Assembly: GCF_001544555.2 (NCBI RefSeq) | Contig: NZ_FCOK02000070.1 | Span: forward strand, 1 to 52,957 | DNA: 52,957 nucleotides | Direction of reading: 5' to 3' | Source of the DNA: Caballeronia udeis | GTDB taxonomy: Bacteria > Pseudomonadota > Gammaproteobacteria > Burkholderiales > Burkholderiaceae | In this document: positions 1-8,810 of the stretch, in pieces | Numbering within the stretch: the stretch's first letter is position 1 | How the letters are laid out: each line of letters starts with the position of its first letter | The notes under the pieces: model-generated | Databases searched by the model: none | What the model was told of the DNA's origin: nothing | Seen by the model: the letters and a program-made list of their open reading frames with translations, nothing else | Translations under genes and position numbers: made by a program

Positions 1-73
1 ATGCTGGTATCTCCCGTTTCGTTGATACCAACATTCTACGCAAACATAGTTCAGTTAACAACGGAACGGAACA

Positions 74-355
74 CTAGTGATGCCAGTACAACGTGCGGTT
101 CAGGTAATCCAGCTGGCCATCCTGCTCAGACTTCACGAGGTCCTGATAAACCTCCGCGCGCGTTTTAGGCGCGATGGCTTGTCCATCCGGGGGTACCCAT
201 TGACCAGCCTGTGCGACGGTGATGGGGTCGGGTGCCTGAGCAGGCGCTTGAGCGGATGCCTGAGGGGATACCTGAGCGGGTGCGTTGCTCTGGGCAAAGG
301 CTGAGCCCGTGGCGGCCAGGCCAGCAAAAGCGAGGGCAATCATCATGGTCTTCAT
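74..355 (-). CDS. DUF4148-family small secreted protein
   Basis: A 93-residue protein of unknown function that fits the DUF4148 family of small exported Burkholderiales proteins. Residues 1-21 form a clear Sec signal peptide (MKTMMIALAFAG..., cleavage after AFA). A low-complexity Ala/Gln/Pro stretch follows (about 22-45). The conserved-looking end has the KTRAEVYQDLVKSEQDGQL segment and finishes YWHH; KTRAEV...DL is the typical DUF4148 core. An AGGA ribosome site lies a few bases upstream of the ATG. It is a single gene, transcribed away from porin 1. The family call is from memory of its pattern; the role is unknown and it is probably periplasmic. Confidence 0.8.
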   Translation of the reverse strand: MKTMMIALAFAGLAATGSAFAQSNAPAQVSPQASAQAPAQAPDPITVAQAGQWVPPDGQAIAPKTRAEVYQDLVKSEQDGQLDYLNRTLYWHH

Positions 356-728
356 GGCGCTTTCCTAAAAGTCCGTTTAACGAGTGACCGGGCTTCGATG
401 CAGAGGTGTGATCGTTGTCCGGTGAAAGCAGATTAACGAGTCGGCCCTGTCGGGAAAGACGCTCAAACGTGAAGAGTTGTTCATGTAGAGCGGTTCATGA
501 AGTGTGATAAAGGACCAGTCAAATAACATCGGATAACTAAGTTAAATATTTTGTATCCGCTTTATAAATTATTCTTCATGAAGCAGCGCGATTCAGACAC
601 GTCCACGTCATGCCAGCCGCCTAAATTTTCCCCGGTCCGCATGGCGAGTCGGGCGGCTGCACTTCGCCATCTTGTCTTCACCATGCCGGGGAGCGGAACA
701 GCAGCCGCATAATCCTGGAATTGCACAC
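356..728. promoter_or_regulatory. Divergent intergenic region, DUF4148 gene / porin 1
   Basis: About 370 bases without a gene between two divergently transcribed exported-protein genes. Bases 520-580 are clearly AT-rich compared with the surroundings (TTAAATATTTTG, TTTATAAATTATTC), which is where promoters of both genes may lie. No convincing -35/-10 pair at 16-18 base spacing could be assigned, so this is only marked as a probable control region. Confidence 0.4.
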
Positions 729-1907
729 ATGAACAAAGCGTTGATTGCCTCCTTGAGCCTGATCGCGGCCGCGGTCTCTCAAGCCGCAAACGCACAAAGC
801 AGCGTTACCCTGTACGGCACACTTGATACGGGTATCGACTATATTTCCAACCAGAAAGCCGCAACGGGTGGCAATGCCGCGTGGGGCTTGCAAAGCGGCA
901 ACGTGAGCACGGATCGCTGGGGCCTGAAGGGCACGGAGGACCTCGGCGGTGGTCTGGCGGCCGTGTTCGACCTCGAGAACGGTTTTAACATCGACAATGG
1001 CAAGTTCTCGAACGGCGGCGACGAATTCGGGCGTCAGGCATGGGTCGGTATTTCAAGCTCCGCTTACGGAACCATTACGCTGGGACGCCAGTACGACTCC
1101 ATGGTGGACTTCGTCGCGCCGCTGTCGGCAACGGGTTCGGGCTTCGGCGGCAACATAGCCGATCACCCGTTCGACAACGACAACCTGAACAACGACTTCC
1201 GTATGAACAATGCGGTCAAGTTCCGCAGCGTGAATTACGGCGGTCTCGTGTTCGGCGGTGCCTACGCGTTCAGTAATTCATCGAATGGCTTCAGCAACAA
1301 CAACGCCTATACGGCGGGCGCGTCGTATAACAACGGTCCTTTGAGTCTTGCTGCCGCATACTTCCAGGCTAACAATCCGGGCGGCGTCACGGCGCCGGCC
1401 AACACGGGCGGCGCGCTTTCAAGCGGTGACGGCAATGCAACGCTCGTCGGCGGCCGCCAGCGCATCATGGGCGCCGGCGCGCGTTACGTCATTGGCGCCG
1501 CGACCATTGGCGCCGTGTTCACGCGCACGACACTCGACGACCCGAGCGAGATCTTGCAGGGCGGTTCTTACACCGCGCTTTCCGGCAACAAGCTCACGTT
1601 CAACAACTACGAACTGAATGCTCGCTACGCACTGACACCGGCATTGACCCTGGGCGGTTCGTACACGTTCACGGACGGCAAGTTCGACACCGCCACGTCG
1701 AGCCTCTCGCCGAAGTGGAATGCGTTCATGCTGCAAGCGGACTACGCGCTGAGCCGCCGTACCGACGTCTACCTCGAAGGCGTCTACCAGCACGCGACCG
1801 GAGCAACAGGGGTGAATGCATTGGGCAATGCGTCGATCTACAACCTGGCCGCGTCGTCGAACGGCAAGCAGGCCGTGGTCGCAGCGGGTGTTCGTATGCG
1901 CTTCTGA
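729..1907 (+). CDS. Gram-negative porin (Burkholderia Omp38/OpcP type), porin 1
   Basis: A 392-residue outer-membrane porin for passive diffusion of small hydrophilic solutes. The start at 729 gives a normal signal peptide (MNKALIASLSLIAAAVSQAANA) followed by the hallmark mature N-terminus QSSVTLYGTLDTGIDY. The family pattern of alternating beta strands with a GRQAWVGISS...GTITLGRQYDS segment and the C-terminal strand ending in an aromatic (VRMRF) is complete. An in-frame start at 672 would add 19 non-signal residues and is rejected. The gene is monocistronic and ends at a strong terminator. It is closely similar in layout to porin 2 in this window. The substrate is not predictable. Confidence 0.93.
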   Translation: MNKALIASLSLIAAAVSQAANAQSSVTLYGTLDTGIDYISNQKAATGGNAAWGLQSGNVSTDRWGLKGTEDLGGGLAAVFDLENGFNIDNGKFSNGGDEFGRQAWVGISSSAYGTITLGRQYDSMVDFVAPLSATGSGFGGNIADHPFDNDNLNNDFRMNNAVKFRSVNYGGLVFGGAYAFSNSSNGFSNNNAYTAGASYNNGPLSLAAAYFQANNPGGVTAPANTGGALSSGDGNATLVGGRQRIMGAGARYVIGAATIGAVFTRTTLDDPSEILQGGSYTALSGNKLTFNNYELNARYALTPALTLGGSYTFTDGKFDTATSSLSPKWNAFMLQADYALSRRTDVYLEGVYQHATGATGVNALGNASIYNLAASSNGKQAVVAAGVRMRF

Positions 1908-1931
1908 TCCTGCCCGGGCAGGGCACGATGT

Positions 1932-1972
1932 AAAACCGCCGCCGGGGTATTTCATGCCCCGGCGGCGGTTTT
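1932..1972. terminator. Bidirectional intrinsic terminator, porin 1 / efflux channel
   Basis: An inverted repeat with 19-base arms (1932-1950 and 1954-1972, one G-T type mismatch) around a TTC loop. The GC-rich core is flanked by AAAA on the left and TTTT on the right, so it can act as an intrinsic terminator on both strands. It sits exactly between the convergent stops of porin 1 (1907) and the outer-membrane efflux channel (1996). Confidence 0.88.
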
Positions 1973-1995
1973 CACTTCTGCAACTCAAACAAGCG

Positions 1996-3411
1996 TCAGG
2001 CGGGCTTGCCGGTCCATCCACCACCCAGCGCCTGGATTAACGATACCGAAGCCGTCAGCTGCCGCGTACGCAGGTCCAATGACGAGATTTGCGCGGTCAA
2101 CTCCGTGGTCTGCGCCGTCACCACGTCCAGATAACTCACCACGCCGTCCTTATACTGCGACGTCGCCAGCGCGAGCGTTTGCTGCGCGGCGCTCAACGCC
2201 TGGTCTTCGTTGACCGACTCATCGCCAAGATGATGCAGCAGCGCCAGGCCGTCCTCGACCTGCTGGAATGCCACGAGCACGGTCTGCCGGTACTTCGCGC
2301 CGTTCTCGGCGAGTTCCGCCCGCGAGTTCGCCACGGCTGCGCTGCGCTTGCCGCCGTCGAAGATCGTGAACAGCAACTGCGGTCCCACCGACCACATCTC
2401 GTTAGGCGCCGCGAGCCACGGCGAAAAGGTATCGCTCTGGTATCCGCCATCCAGGCCGAGTGAAATGTCCGGGTAGAACGCTGCTTTCGCTACGCCGATA
2501 TTTGCATTCGCCGCCGCCACGCGCCGCTCCGCCGCCGCAACATCGGGCCTGCGTTGCAACAGTGTCGAGGGCAGCCCGATGGGTACGTGCGGCAAATAGT
2601 TGAACGCAACGTCCGGCGGCAACGAGAACGACGAAGCCGGCGTTGCGGTGAGCGTCGCGATTGCATGTTCGAGCAGCGCCCGGCTCGCCTGGGTGTCGTC
2701 GGCGGCGGCACGGGCCGAAGCGAGTTGCGTCTGCGCGCGCGATACATCCATGCCCGAGGCCAGGCCACCGCCGTGACGGCTGACGGTCAGCTTCAGCGCA
2801 CGCTTGTAGGTATCGATGGTGTCGTTGAGCAGTTTCGCGCGCTGGTCGAGGCCGCGCAGTTCGAAGTACGTCGACGCGAGGCTTGCCTGAAGGCTCAGGC
2901 GCAACGACTCGAGATCGTCCGCGCTGGCTTCCTCCTGTGAGCGGCCGGCGCTGACCTGATTGCGCACCTTGCCCCACAGGTCGAGGTCATAGCCAATAGC
3001 TACGTCGGCGTCTACCGTGTTGTACGTTGAAGGCTGGCCCACGCCGCGCAACGGCCGGTTATCCGACTGCCGTTGCCGCGACACATCGGCTTCGGCGCCA
3101 ATCGTGGGGAACAGGCCGGAGCGGGCTTCCTGAAGAAAAGCGCTGGCTTCATCATGCCGCGCGACGGCGGCCGCCACGTTCGGATTCGCTGTCGCAATCC
3201 TGGCTTCCAGGGCGCTCAATACCGGATCGCGATACATGGTCCACCAGCCACCACGCGGGATGCGGTCAGCGGGTTTCGCCGGTTGCCACGGGCCGGCTTC
3301 CTTGAAGGTAGTGGGAATCGCGGTGGCGGGCACCTTGTAGGTGGGAGCGAACGAACACGCGTTCAACGCGACGGCGCAGGCTACCGCGACCAGGATACGG
3401 CGTTTAACCAT
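1996..3411 (-). CDS. RND efflux outer-membrane channel lipoprotein (NodT/OprM family)
   Basis: The TolC-like outer-membrane channel of the tripartite RND pump encoded by this operon, about 471 residues. The start at 3411 gives MVKRRILVAVACAVALNAC, a lipoprotein signal with a lipobox (LNAC, lipidated Cys 19), followed by SFAPTY as in OprM relatives. Two outer membrane efflux repeats follow, including the duplicated RPDVAAAERRVAAANANIGVAKAAFYP-type segment in the middle (LLQRRPDVAAAERRV). A GGAG site seven bases upstream supports 3411 over 3417; the longer in-frame extension to 3540 has no signal peptide. It overlaps the adaptor gene by eight bases, so translation is probably coupled. Confidence 0.93.
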   Translation of the reverse strand: MVKRRILVAVACAVALNACSFAPTYKVPATAIPTTFKEAGPWQPAKPADRIPRGGWWTMYRDPVLSALEARIATANPNVAAAVARHDEASAFLQEARSGLFPTIGAEADVSRQRQSDNRPLRGVGQPSTYNTVDADVAIGYDLDLWGKVRNQVSAGRSQEEASADDLESLRLSLQASLASTYFELRGLDQRAKLLNDTIDTYKRALKLTVSRHGGGLASGMDVSRAQTQLASARAAADDTQASRALLEHAIATLTATPASSFSLPPDVAFNYLPHVPIGLPSTLLQRRPDVAAAERRVAAANANIGVAKAAFYPDISLGLDGGYQSDTFSPWLAAPNEMWSVGPQLLFTIFDGGKRSAAVANSRAELAENGAKYRQTVLVAFQQVEDGLALLHHLGDESVNEDQALSAAQQTLALATSQYKDGVVSYLDVVTAQTTELTAQISSLDLRTRQLTASVSLIQALGGGWTGKPA

Positions 3412-4603
3412 GCTCATGCTCCGGATGCCCGGTCGCTGCGGTGGCCACGGCGGTCGCGGGACGGCGCACCAGTTCGCCTTCGGCGAGCGAGTCCGGCGGG
3501 TTGTCGATGATCCGGTCGCTCGCCGACAATCCAGACGCAATCAGGACATGGGTGCCGAGGTCGGTCGCGATCTTCACGTCTTTCAGGTGCACGTGATTAT
3601 TCGGATCGACGACCGCAACCTGCATGTTGTTAGTGCGGAAAATCAGCGTGCTTGCCGGCACCAGCAGTGCGTTGCCGCTGTTCGGCAGCGCGAAGTTGAC
3701 CTGGGTGTATTCGCCCGGCAAGAGCAGCCCCGATGAATTGTCCACTGACAACTGCACCAGCAATGTGCCGGATGCGGGCGTGATGGCGTCGTCCGTGTCT
3801 ACGAGTTTCGCGTCGAAGGTCATGCCCGGACGTTCCGGCACGGTCAGCTTCGCAGTGAGTCCAGGCTTGATCGCAGCTGCATCGCTTTGCGGCACGTTCA
3901 CATAGACCCGCAAGCGGCGTGCGTCCGAAACCGCGAACAGTTCCGGACCGGTGCCGCCGCCGGCGTCGATCAATGCGCCGATATCCGTCTTGCGCGCCGT
4001 CACAATACCGTCGAACGGCGCCGTGATGCGCTTGAACGATTCAAGCGCTTCGAGGCGCGCGACGTTCGCGCGGCTGGCATCCACGGTTGCCTGCTTGGCA
4101 ACCAGGTCGCTGGTCTTTTCATCGGCGTCCTGTTGCGACACCGAGTCCTGCTTCAGCATCTGCGTCCAGCGTCGCGCGGTGGTTGCCGCGAGTTTTTCGT
4201 TCGCTACTGTATTGGCAAGGTCGGCTCGTGCCTGTTGCAGTTGCTGATCGAGATCCGGCGTATCGATCACGCCCAGCAACTGGCCCGCCTTCACGTGCGT
4301 GCCGATATCGGCGTACCACGTTTGCAGGTAGCCGGACACGCGGGCATAGATGGGTGCATTGACGAAAGCGGCGAGCTGCCCCGGCAGTTCGAGCGACTGC
4401 TCGGCCGCGGGCAACTGGGGCGTGACGGTGGCCACCGTCGGCACGGCTTGCGCGTCGGTCCAGGTCGTGAGTTCACGCTCGGCGCGCGAGCGGCTGATGA
4501 TGCCGTTGGCCACCACGCCGGCAGCAATCAACGCAAGGATCACGCTGATCAGTTTCAGATGACGCAAGCGCTTGGGGGAATTGATTTCAATTTCAGTGGA
4601 CAT
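3404..4603 (-). CDS. RND efflux periplasmic adaptor (HlyD/MFP family)
   Basis: The membrane fusion protein linking the inner-membrane pump to the channel, 399 residues. The start at 4603 is chosen because a CAGGAG ribosome site lies just upstream. Residues about 15-35 are an uncleaved membrane anchor (LISVILALIAAGVVANGII). A barrel-sandwich half with VNAPIYARVSGYLQTWYADI, a coiled-coil hairpin (QQLQQARADLANTVANEKLA onward), the second lipoyl half (ITAPFDGIVTARKTDIGALI) and beta-barrel parts follow. The C-terminus is His-rich (HPEHEHG). The gene overlaps the permease stop by 11 bases and the channel gene by 8, forming a compact operon. Confidence 0.93.
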   Translation of the reverse strand: MSTEIEINSPKRLRHLKLISVILALIAAGVVANGIISRSRAERELTTWTDAQAVPTVATVTPQLPAAEQSLELPGQLAAFVNAPIYARVSGYLQTWYADIGTHVKAGQLLGVIDTPDLDQQLQQARADLANTVANEKLAATTARRWTQMLKQDSVSQQDADEKTSDLVAKQATVDASRANVARLEALESFKRITAPFDGIVTARKTDIGALIDAGGGTGPELFAVSDARRLRVYVNVPQSDAAAIKPGLTAKLTVPERPGMTFDAKLVDTDDAITPASGTLLVQLSVDNSSGLLLPGEYTQVNFALPNSGNALLVPASTLIFRTNNMQVAVVDPNNHVHLKDVKIATDLGTHVLIASGLSASDRIIDNPPDSLAEGELVRRPATAVATAATGHPEHEHG

Positions 4604-7600
4604 GCGATTCTCCTGATCCGGAAGGTTTGTGATCTTCTTGAGGCTTGTCATTACGATGCACGAGGCTGAAGACGACAGGGACAAAAAGCAGCGTGGCGAT
4701 GGTGGCGCACATCAGGCCGCCGATCACCGCCCGCCCGAGCGGGGCATTCTGTTCGCCGCCGTCGCCCAGGCCCAGCGCCATCGGCAACATGCCGATGATC
4801 ATGGCCAGCGCGGTCATCAAAACCGGGCGGAACCGCGTGAAGCCTGCTTCCATGGCGGCGACCAGTGCGTTGCCGGTAATGGCCAGCCGTTCACGGGCGA
4901 AGGTGACGACCAGGATGGAGTTCGCCGTGGCGACCCCCATGCAGAGGATCGCGCCCGTCAGCGCCGGGACGGACAGTGGCGTGTGCGTAATGAACAGCAT
5001 CCAGACGATGCCCGCGAGCGCCGCCGGCAAGGCGGTCACGATCACGAACGCGTCGCTCCACGAATGGAAGTTCACCACGATCAGCAAGTAGATCAGCACG
5101 ATTGCCGCAACCAGGCCAAGCCCCAGTCCCATGAATGCGCTGTTCATGGTCTGGACCTGGCCGCGCACCGTTACTTGCGAACCCTTCGGCACGTCCTTGG
5201 CGCTCTGGTGCACGATCGTATTGATCCGCGCGGCGACGGCGCCCAGATCGCGGCCCTGGGTGGTCGCATAGACATCGAACAGGGGTTCGATGTTGTAGTG
5301 CGAGACAACTGCGTTACCCACTCCGCGCTTGATCGTTGCAATGCCGCCAAGAATCTGCGCTTCGCCGGTCTTGCCGGTGACCATCAGGTTGCCGAGGTCG
5401 TTGAGCGAGGTCATGCGGTATTGCGGCGTTTGCGCGACAACCGCATACGACACGCCGTTGCGCGGGTTGAGCCAGTAGGTCGGGGCAACCTGACTCGTGC
5501 CGGAGAGATTGGCCACCACGGAGTTCGTCACATCGCCCTCGGTAATACCCAGTTCGTTGGCTCGGGTCCGGTCAACCGACACCGTGAATTGCGGATAGGT
5601 TGTCGCCTGTTGAATCCGGGTGTCGGCAATCCCCGGAATCAGTTGCACCTTGCGCAGCAGTTGCTGGGCATACGCATAGTTGGCGTCCTGGTTCGGACCG
5701 GCAACCTGGATGTCGATGGGGGCCGGTGAACCAAAGTTGAGAATCTGCGAAATGATGTCGGCCGGCAGGAACGAGAAGGTCACGCCCGGATATTCGCGGG
5801 GCAGCAGCCGGCGCAGTTTCTTGACGTACGCGGCCGTTGGCGCGTGATCCTCGCCGAGCGAGATGAGGATGTCGCCGTCGGACGGTCCCATCGTGCCGCT
5901 GTTGTTATAGGTCAGGTTGATGCCGCTGTTCGGCAGACCAATGTTGTCAATGACGGCTCGCAACTGGTTCGGCGGAATAGTCCGGCGAACGGTGTTCTCG
6001 ACGTGATCGAAGAGGTCGGCCGTCTGTTCGATCCGCAAGCCGATCGGACCTCGCACATGCAACGCGATTTCACCGGAATCAATGTTCGGAAAGAAGTTGC
6101 GCCCAAGATACGGCGAGAGTAGAAACGACGCCCCGACCACGGCAAGGAAGCCGATGATGAACCGCTTGCGGCTGCTGAGCGCCATCCCGAGCAGGATGCG
6201 GTACACGCCGCGCAAGCGCCCGAATAGCTGTTCGAAACCGCGCTGGAATCGCACCAGCGGATTGTTCGAAGGCGCGTGATGGATCGTGCCGTGCGGGTCC
6301 ATGCTCGCGGCAAGCTCGCCCGACGCATGACCGCCTGACGCGTGCGGACGCAGCAGGTATTGCGCCATCATCGGCACGAAGGTGCGGGAGAGCACGAACG
6401 AGGCGATCATCGCGAAGATCACGGCCTCGGCCATGGGCACGAACAGGAAACGTGCAATGCCGTCGAGCAGCAGCATGGGCACGAACACAATACAGATACA
6501 CAACAGTGAGACGAGAGCAGGCGTGACGATCTGTGCGGCGCCATCCAGGATGGCATCCCTGACGGGCTTGCCCTGTTCCAGGTGCCAGTTGATATTCTCA
6601 ATGGTGACGGTTGCATCGTCGACGAGAATACCGACCGCAAGCGCTAGTCCGCCAAGCGTCATGACATTGAGCGTCTCGCCCATCGCCGAGAGCCCCGCGA
6701 TGGCAGCCAACACCGCCAGTGGAATCGACGACGCAATGATCAGCGTGGAGCGCCAGCTTCCCAGGAACAACAGGATCATGAGCGAGGTCAGCGCGGCGGC
6801 GATGATGCCTTCGCGCGCCACGCCGCTCACTGCCCCCTTCACGAACACGGACTGGTCGCCCATGGTGACGAGCTTGAGGCCTGGCGGCAGGGTCTCCCGA
6901 ATCAGCGGCAACTTCGCCTTGACGCCCGCGATGATGTCGAGCGTGGAGGCCGAACCGTTTTTCAGAATACTCATCAGCACGGCACGGTGACCGTCGAGAC
7001 GCACGATATTGGTCTGCGGCGGATTGCCGTCGCGAACGTGTGCTATATCGCGGATATAAATGGTCGCGCCGTTGATTGTCTTGACCGGCAGATTGTTTAG
7101 CTGGTCAAGCGCGAGCGGACTGTTGTTCAGCTTGATGTTGTATTCGAAGTCGCCAATTTTCTGGGTCCCTGCCGGCACGATCTGGTTCTGCTGCGCCAAC
7201 GCGTTCGCTACGTCCGTAGCGGACAGACGGTCTGCCTGCAACGCGTGAGGATCCAGGTCGATCTGCACTTCGCGGGTCTTGCCGCCGTACGGTGTCGGGA
7301 TGGCCACGCCGGGCACGCTCACCAACGCGGGACGAATGAAGTTGGTCGCGTAGTCGGCAAGCTTTTGCTCGTCGATCGTATTGCTGGTAAGGGCAATCTG
7401 CAGGACCGGAACCGTCGATGCGTTGTAGTTCAGGATCTGCGGCGGCGTAATGCCCGGCGGCATTTGCTTGAGCACCGTCTGCGAGACTGAGGTGACTTGC
7501 GCGGTTGCCGTCCGGATGTCTACGGTCGGCTGGAAGAATATCTTGACAATGCCATAACCCCGGAACGACTGCGATTCAATATGCTGGACGTCGTTGACGG

Positions 7601-7823
7601 TCGTGCCGAGCGTACGCTCGTAGTACGTGACAATACGGCCCGACATGTCGTCCGGTTGGAGCCCCGCGTAGTTCCAGATGACACTGATGACGGGAATGCG
7701 GATATCGGGGAAGATGTCCGTCGGCGTACGGAGTGCAGCGAGCGGACCGATCAACACGATCAGCATCGCCAGCACGATGAACGTATAGGGCCGAGTCAAA
7801 GCTAATCGGACAATTTTCAACAT
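4593..7823 (-). CDS. RND efflux transporter permease (AcrB-like)
   Basis: The proton-driven inner-membrane pump, 1076 residues, a little longer than AcrB. The N-terminal helix (MLKIVRLALTRPYTFIVLAM) is followed by a first periplasmic loop, then TM2-6, a central cytoplasmic insert and the symmetrical second half. TM4 carries the adjacent acidic pair D402-D403 (AVGILVDDATV) used for proton relay in HAE-type pumps. The pseudo-repeat in the second half (GVATANSILVVTFARERL) lacks it, as expected. It is the first gene of the permease-adaptor-channel operon. The substrate is unknown; the sequence resembles hydrophobe pumps rather than the heavy-metal (CusA) type. The C-terminus ends SHVH. Confidence 0.93.
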   Translation of the reverse strand: MLKIVRLALTRPYTFIVLAMLIVLIGPLAALRTPTDIFPDIRIPVISVIWNYAGLQPDDMSGRIVTYYERTLGTTVNDVQHIESQSFRGYGIVKIFFQPTVDIRTATAQVTSVSQTVLKQMPPGITPPQILNYNASTVPVLQIALTSNTIDEQKLADYATNFIRPALVSVPGVAIPTPYGGKTREVQIDLDPHALQADRLSATDVANALAQQNQIVPAGTQKIGDFEYNIKLNNSPLALDQLNNLPVKTINGATIYIRDIAHVRDGNPPQTNIVRLDGHRAVLMSILKNGSASTLDIIAGVKAKLPLIRETLPPGLKLVTMGDQSVFVKGAVSGVAREGIIAAALTSLMILLFLGSWRSTLIIASSIPLAVLAAIAGLSAMGETLNVMTLGGLALAVGILVDDATVTIENINWHLEQGKPVRDAILDGAAQIVTPALVSLLCICIVFVPMLLLDGIARFLFVPMAEAVIFAMIASFVLSRTFVPMMAQYLLRPHASGGHASGELAASMDPHGTIHHAPSNNPLVRFQRGFEQLFGRLRGVYRILLGMALSSRKRFIIGFLAVVGASFLLSPYLGRNFFPNIDSGEIALHVRGPIGLRIEQTADLFDHVENTVRRTIPPNQLRAVIDNIGLPNSGINLTYNNSGTMGPSDGDILISLGEDHAPTAAYVKKLRRLLPREYPGVTFSFLPADIISQILNFGSPAPIDIQVAGPNQDANYAYAQQLLRKVQLIPGIADTRIQQATTYPQFTVSVDRTRANELGITEGDVTNSVVANLSGTSQVAPTYWLNPRNGVSYAVVAQTPQYRMTSLNDLGNLMVTGKTGEAQILGGIATIKRGVGNAVVSHYNIEPLFDVYATTQGRDLGAVAARINTIVHQSAKDVPKGSQVTVRGQVQTMNSAFMGLGLGLVAAIVLIYLLIVVNFHSWSDAFVIVTALPAALAGIVWMLFITHTPLSVPALTGAILCMGVATANSILVVTFARERLAITGNALVAAMEAGFTRFRPVLMTALAMIIGMLPMALGLGDGGEQNAPLGRAVIGGLMCATIATLLFVPVVFSLVHRNDKPQEDHKPSGSGESHVH

Positions 7824-8040
7824 TGAGAACGGCTCCGTTCAGGGTGCGCATGGTTCGCGCTGACTTAAGGACGTAAGACCATCAAGGACGTAAGAACATC
7901 GGGGTATCGGACTGCGCATCGGGTTGACTTTGGCAATGACAGCGCGGGTGTCAGTCATTCTGGAAGGATCGGGTTAACGCCCACGTACGGGAAAAATGAA
8001 ACTGGTTTTAGTTTCGGGAAAGCAGGGAACCTAACGAAAC

Positions 8041-8085
8041 TCGAGCGCAACCACAAGGTGTTCAGCACCTTGTGGTTGCGCTCGA
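8041..8085. terminator. Perfect 20-bp hairpin between response regulator and RND operon
   Basis: Two perfectly complementary 20-base arms (8041-8060 and 8066-8085) around the loop TTCAG. It begins 12 bases beyond the response regulator stop on the minus strand, so it probably ends or attenuates that transcript before the RND operon. The minus-strand sequence after the hairpin (GTTTCGTTAGG) is only weakly T-rich, so it may instead stabilise the mRNA or act as a regulator site. Confidence 0.6.
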
Positions 8086-8096
8086 TGATGAAGAGA

Positions 8097-8771
8097 TCAG
8101 TCCAGCAGATAACCAGAGCCGCGAATCGTGCGGATCGCCGGCCGGCCGGTGGAGTCATCCACTTTCTTTCTCAGGCGCCCGACATGGACATCGATCAGGT
8201 TGGTGCCCGGATCGAAACGGCAGCCCCATACGCCTTCGAAGATCATCGTGCGCGTCAGCACCTGGCCCACGTGACGCATCATGAATTCGAGAACGCGAAA
8301 CTCGGTCGGCTGAAGGTCGAGCACACGGCCGTGTAACGTCGCGCGGCGGCGGACCAGATTGAGTTCGAGGCCATGCACGCGCAAGACGGTTTCGTTGGAT
8401 GACGGTCCGGCCTTGCGTCGAAGCAATGCTTCCACGCGTGCGCGCATTTCATCGTGGGAGAAGGGCTTGGTGAGATAGTCGTCACCGCCGGCCCGCAGAC
8501 CGCGCACGCGGTCATCCACGTGGCTCATTGAACTGACGATCAGCACAGGCGTGTCTATGCCTACGCCTCGCATGGTCGTCACGATCGTGAGGCCATCCAG
8601 GTCCGGCAACATGCGATCGAGCGTGACGATGTCATAACCGCCGCCAATGGCCTTGGCGATACCGTCGCGGCCGGTGCGGGCAACCTGGACCGTATAGCCC
8701 GGTGCTGACAACGCGCGTGACACTTCCTGCGCCATCAGTTCGTCGTCTTCTATGGCAAGTACTTTTGGCAT
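8097..8771 (-). CDS. OmpR/PhoB-family response regulator, orphan
   Basis: A 224-residue two-component response regulator. The receiver domain (1-115) has the acidic pocket E8-D9-D10, phospho-acceptor D52 (TLDRMLPD), switch Ser 81 and Lys 102 (LTKPF). The winged-helix DNA-binding domain (about 130-224) contains LQPTEFRVLEFMMRH, the recognition region and RTIRGSGYLL. No histidine kinase gene is next to it. It lies 39 bases downstream of a LysR gene on the same strand and upstream of the RND pump operon, so it may control that pump; this is inference from position only. The receiver and output domains look intact. Confidence 0.9.
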   Translation of the reverse strand: MPKVLAIEDDELMAQEVSRALSAPGYTVQVARTGRDGIAKAIGGGYDIVTLDRMLPDLDGLTIVTTMRGVGIDTPVLIVSSMSHVDDRVRGLRAGGDDYLTKPFSHDEMRARVEALLRRKAGPSSNETVLRVHGLELNLVRRRATLHGRVLDLQPTEFRVLEFMMRHVGQVLTRTMIFEGVWGCRFDPGTNLIDVHVGRLRKKVDDSTGRPAIRTIRGSGYLLD

Positions 8772-8810
8772 TACAACGCGCTCCAGAGTGGGGGATGCAC
8801 GGAATGCACG

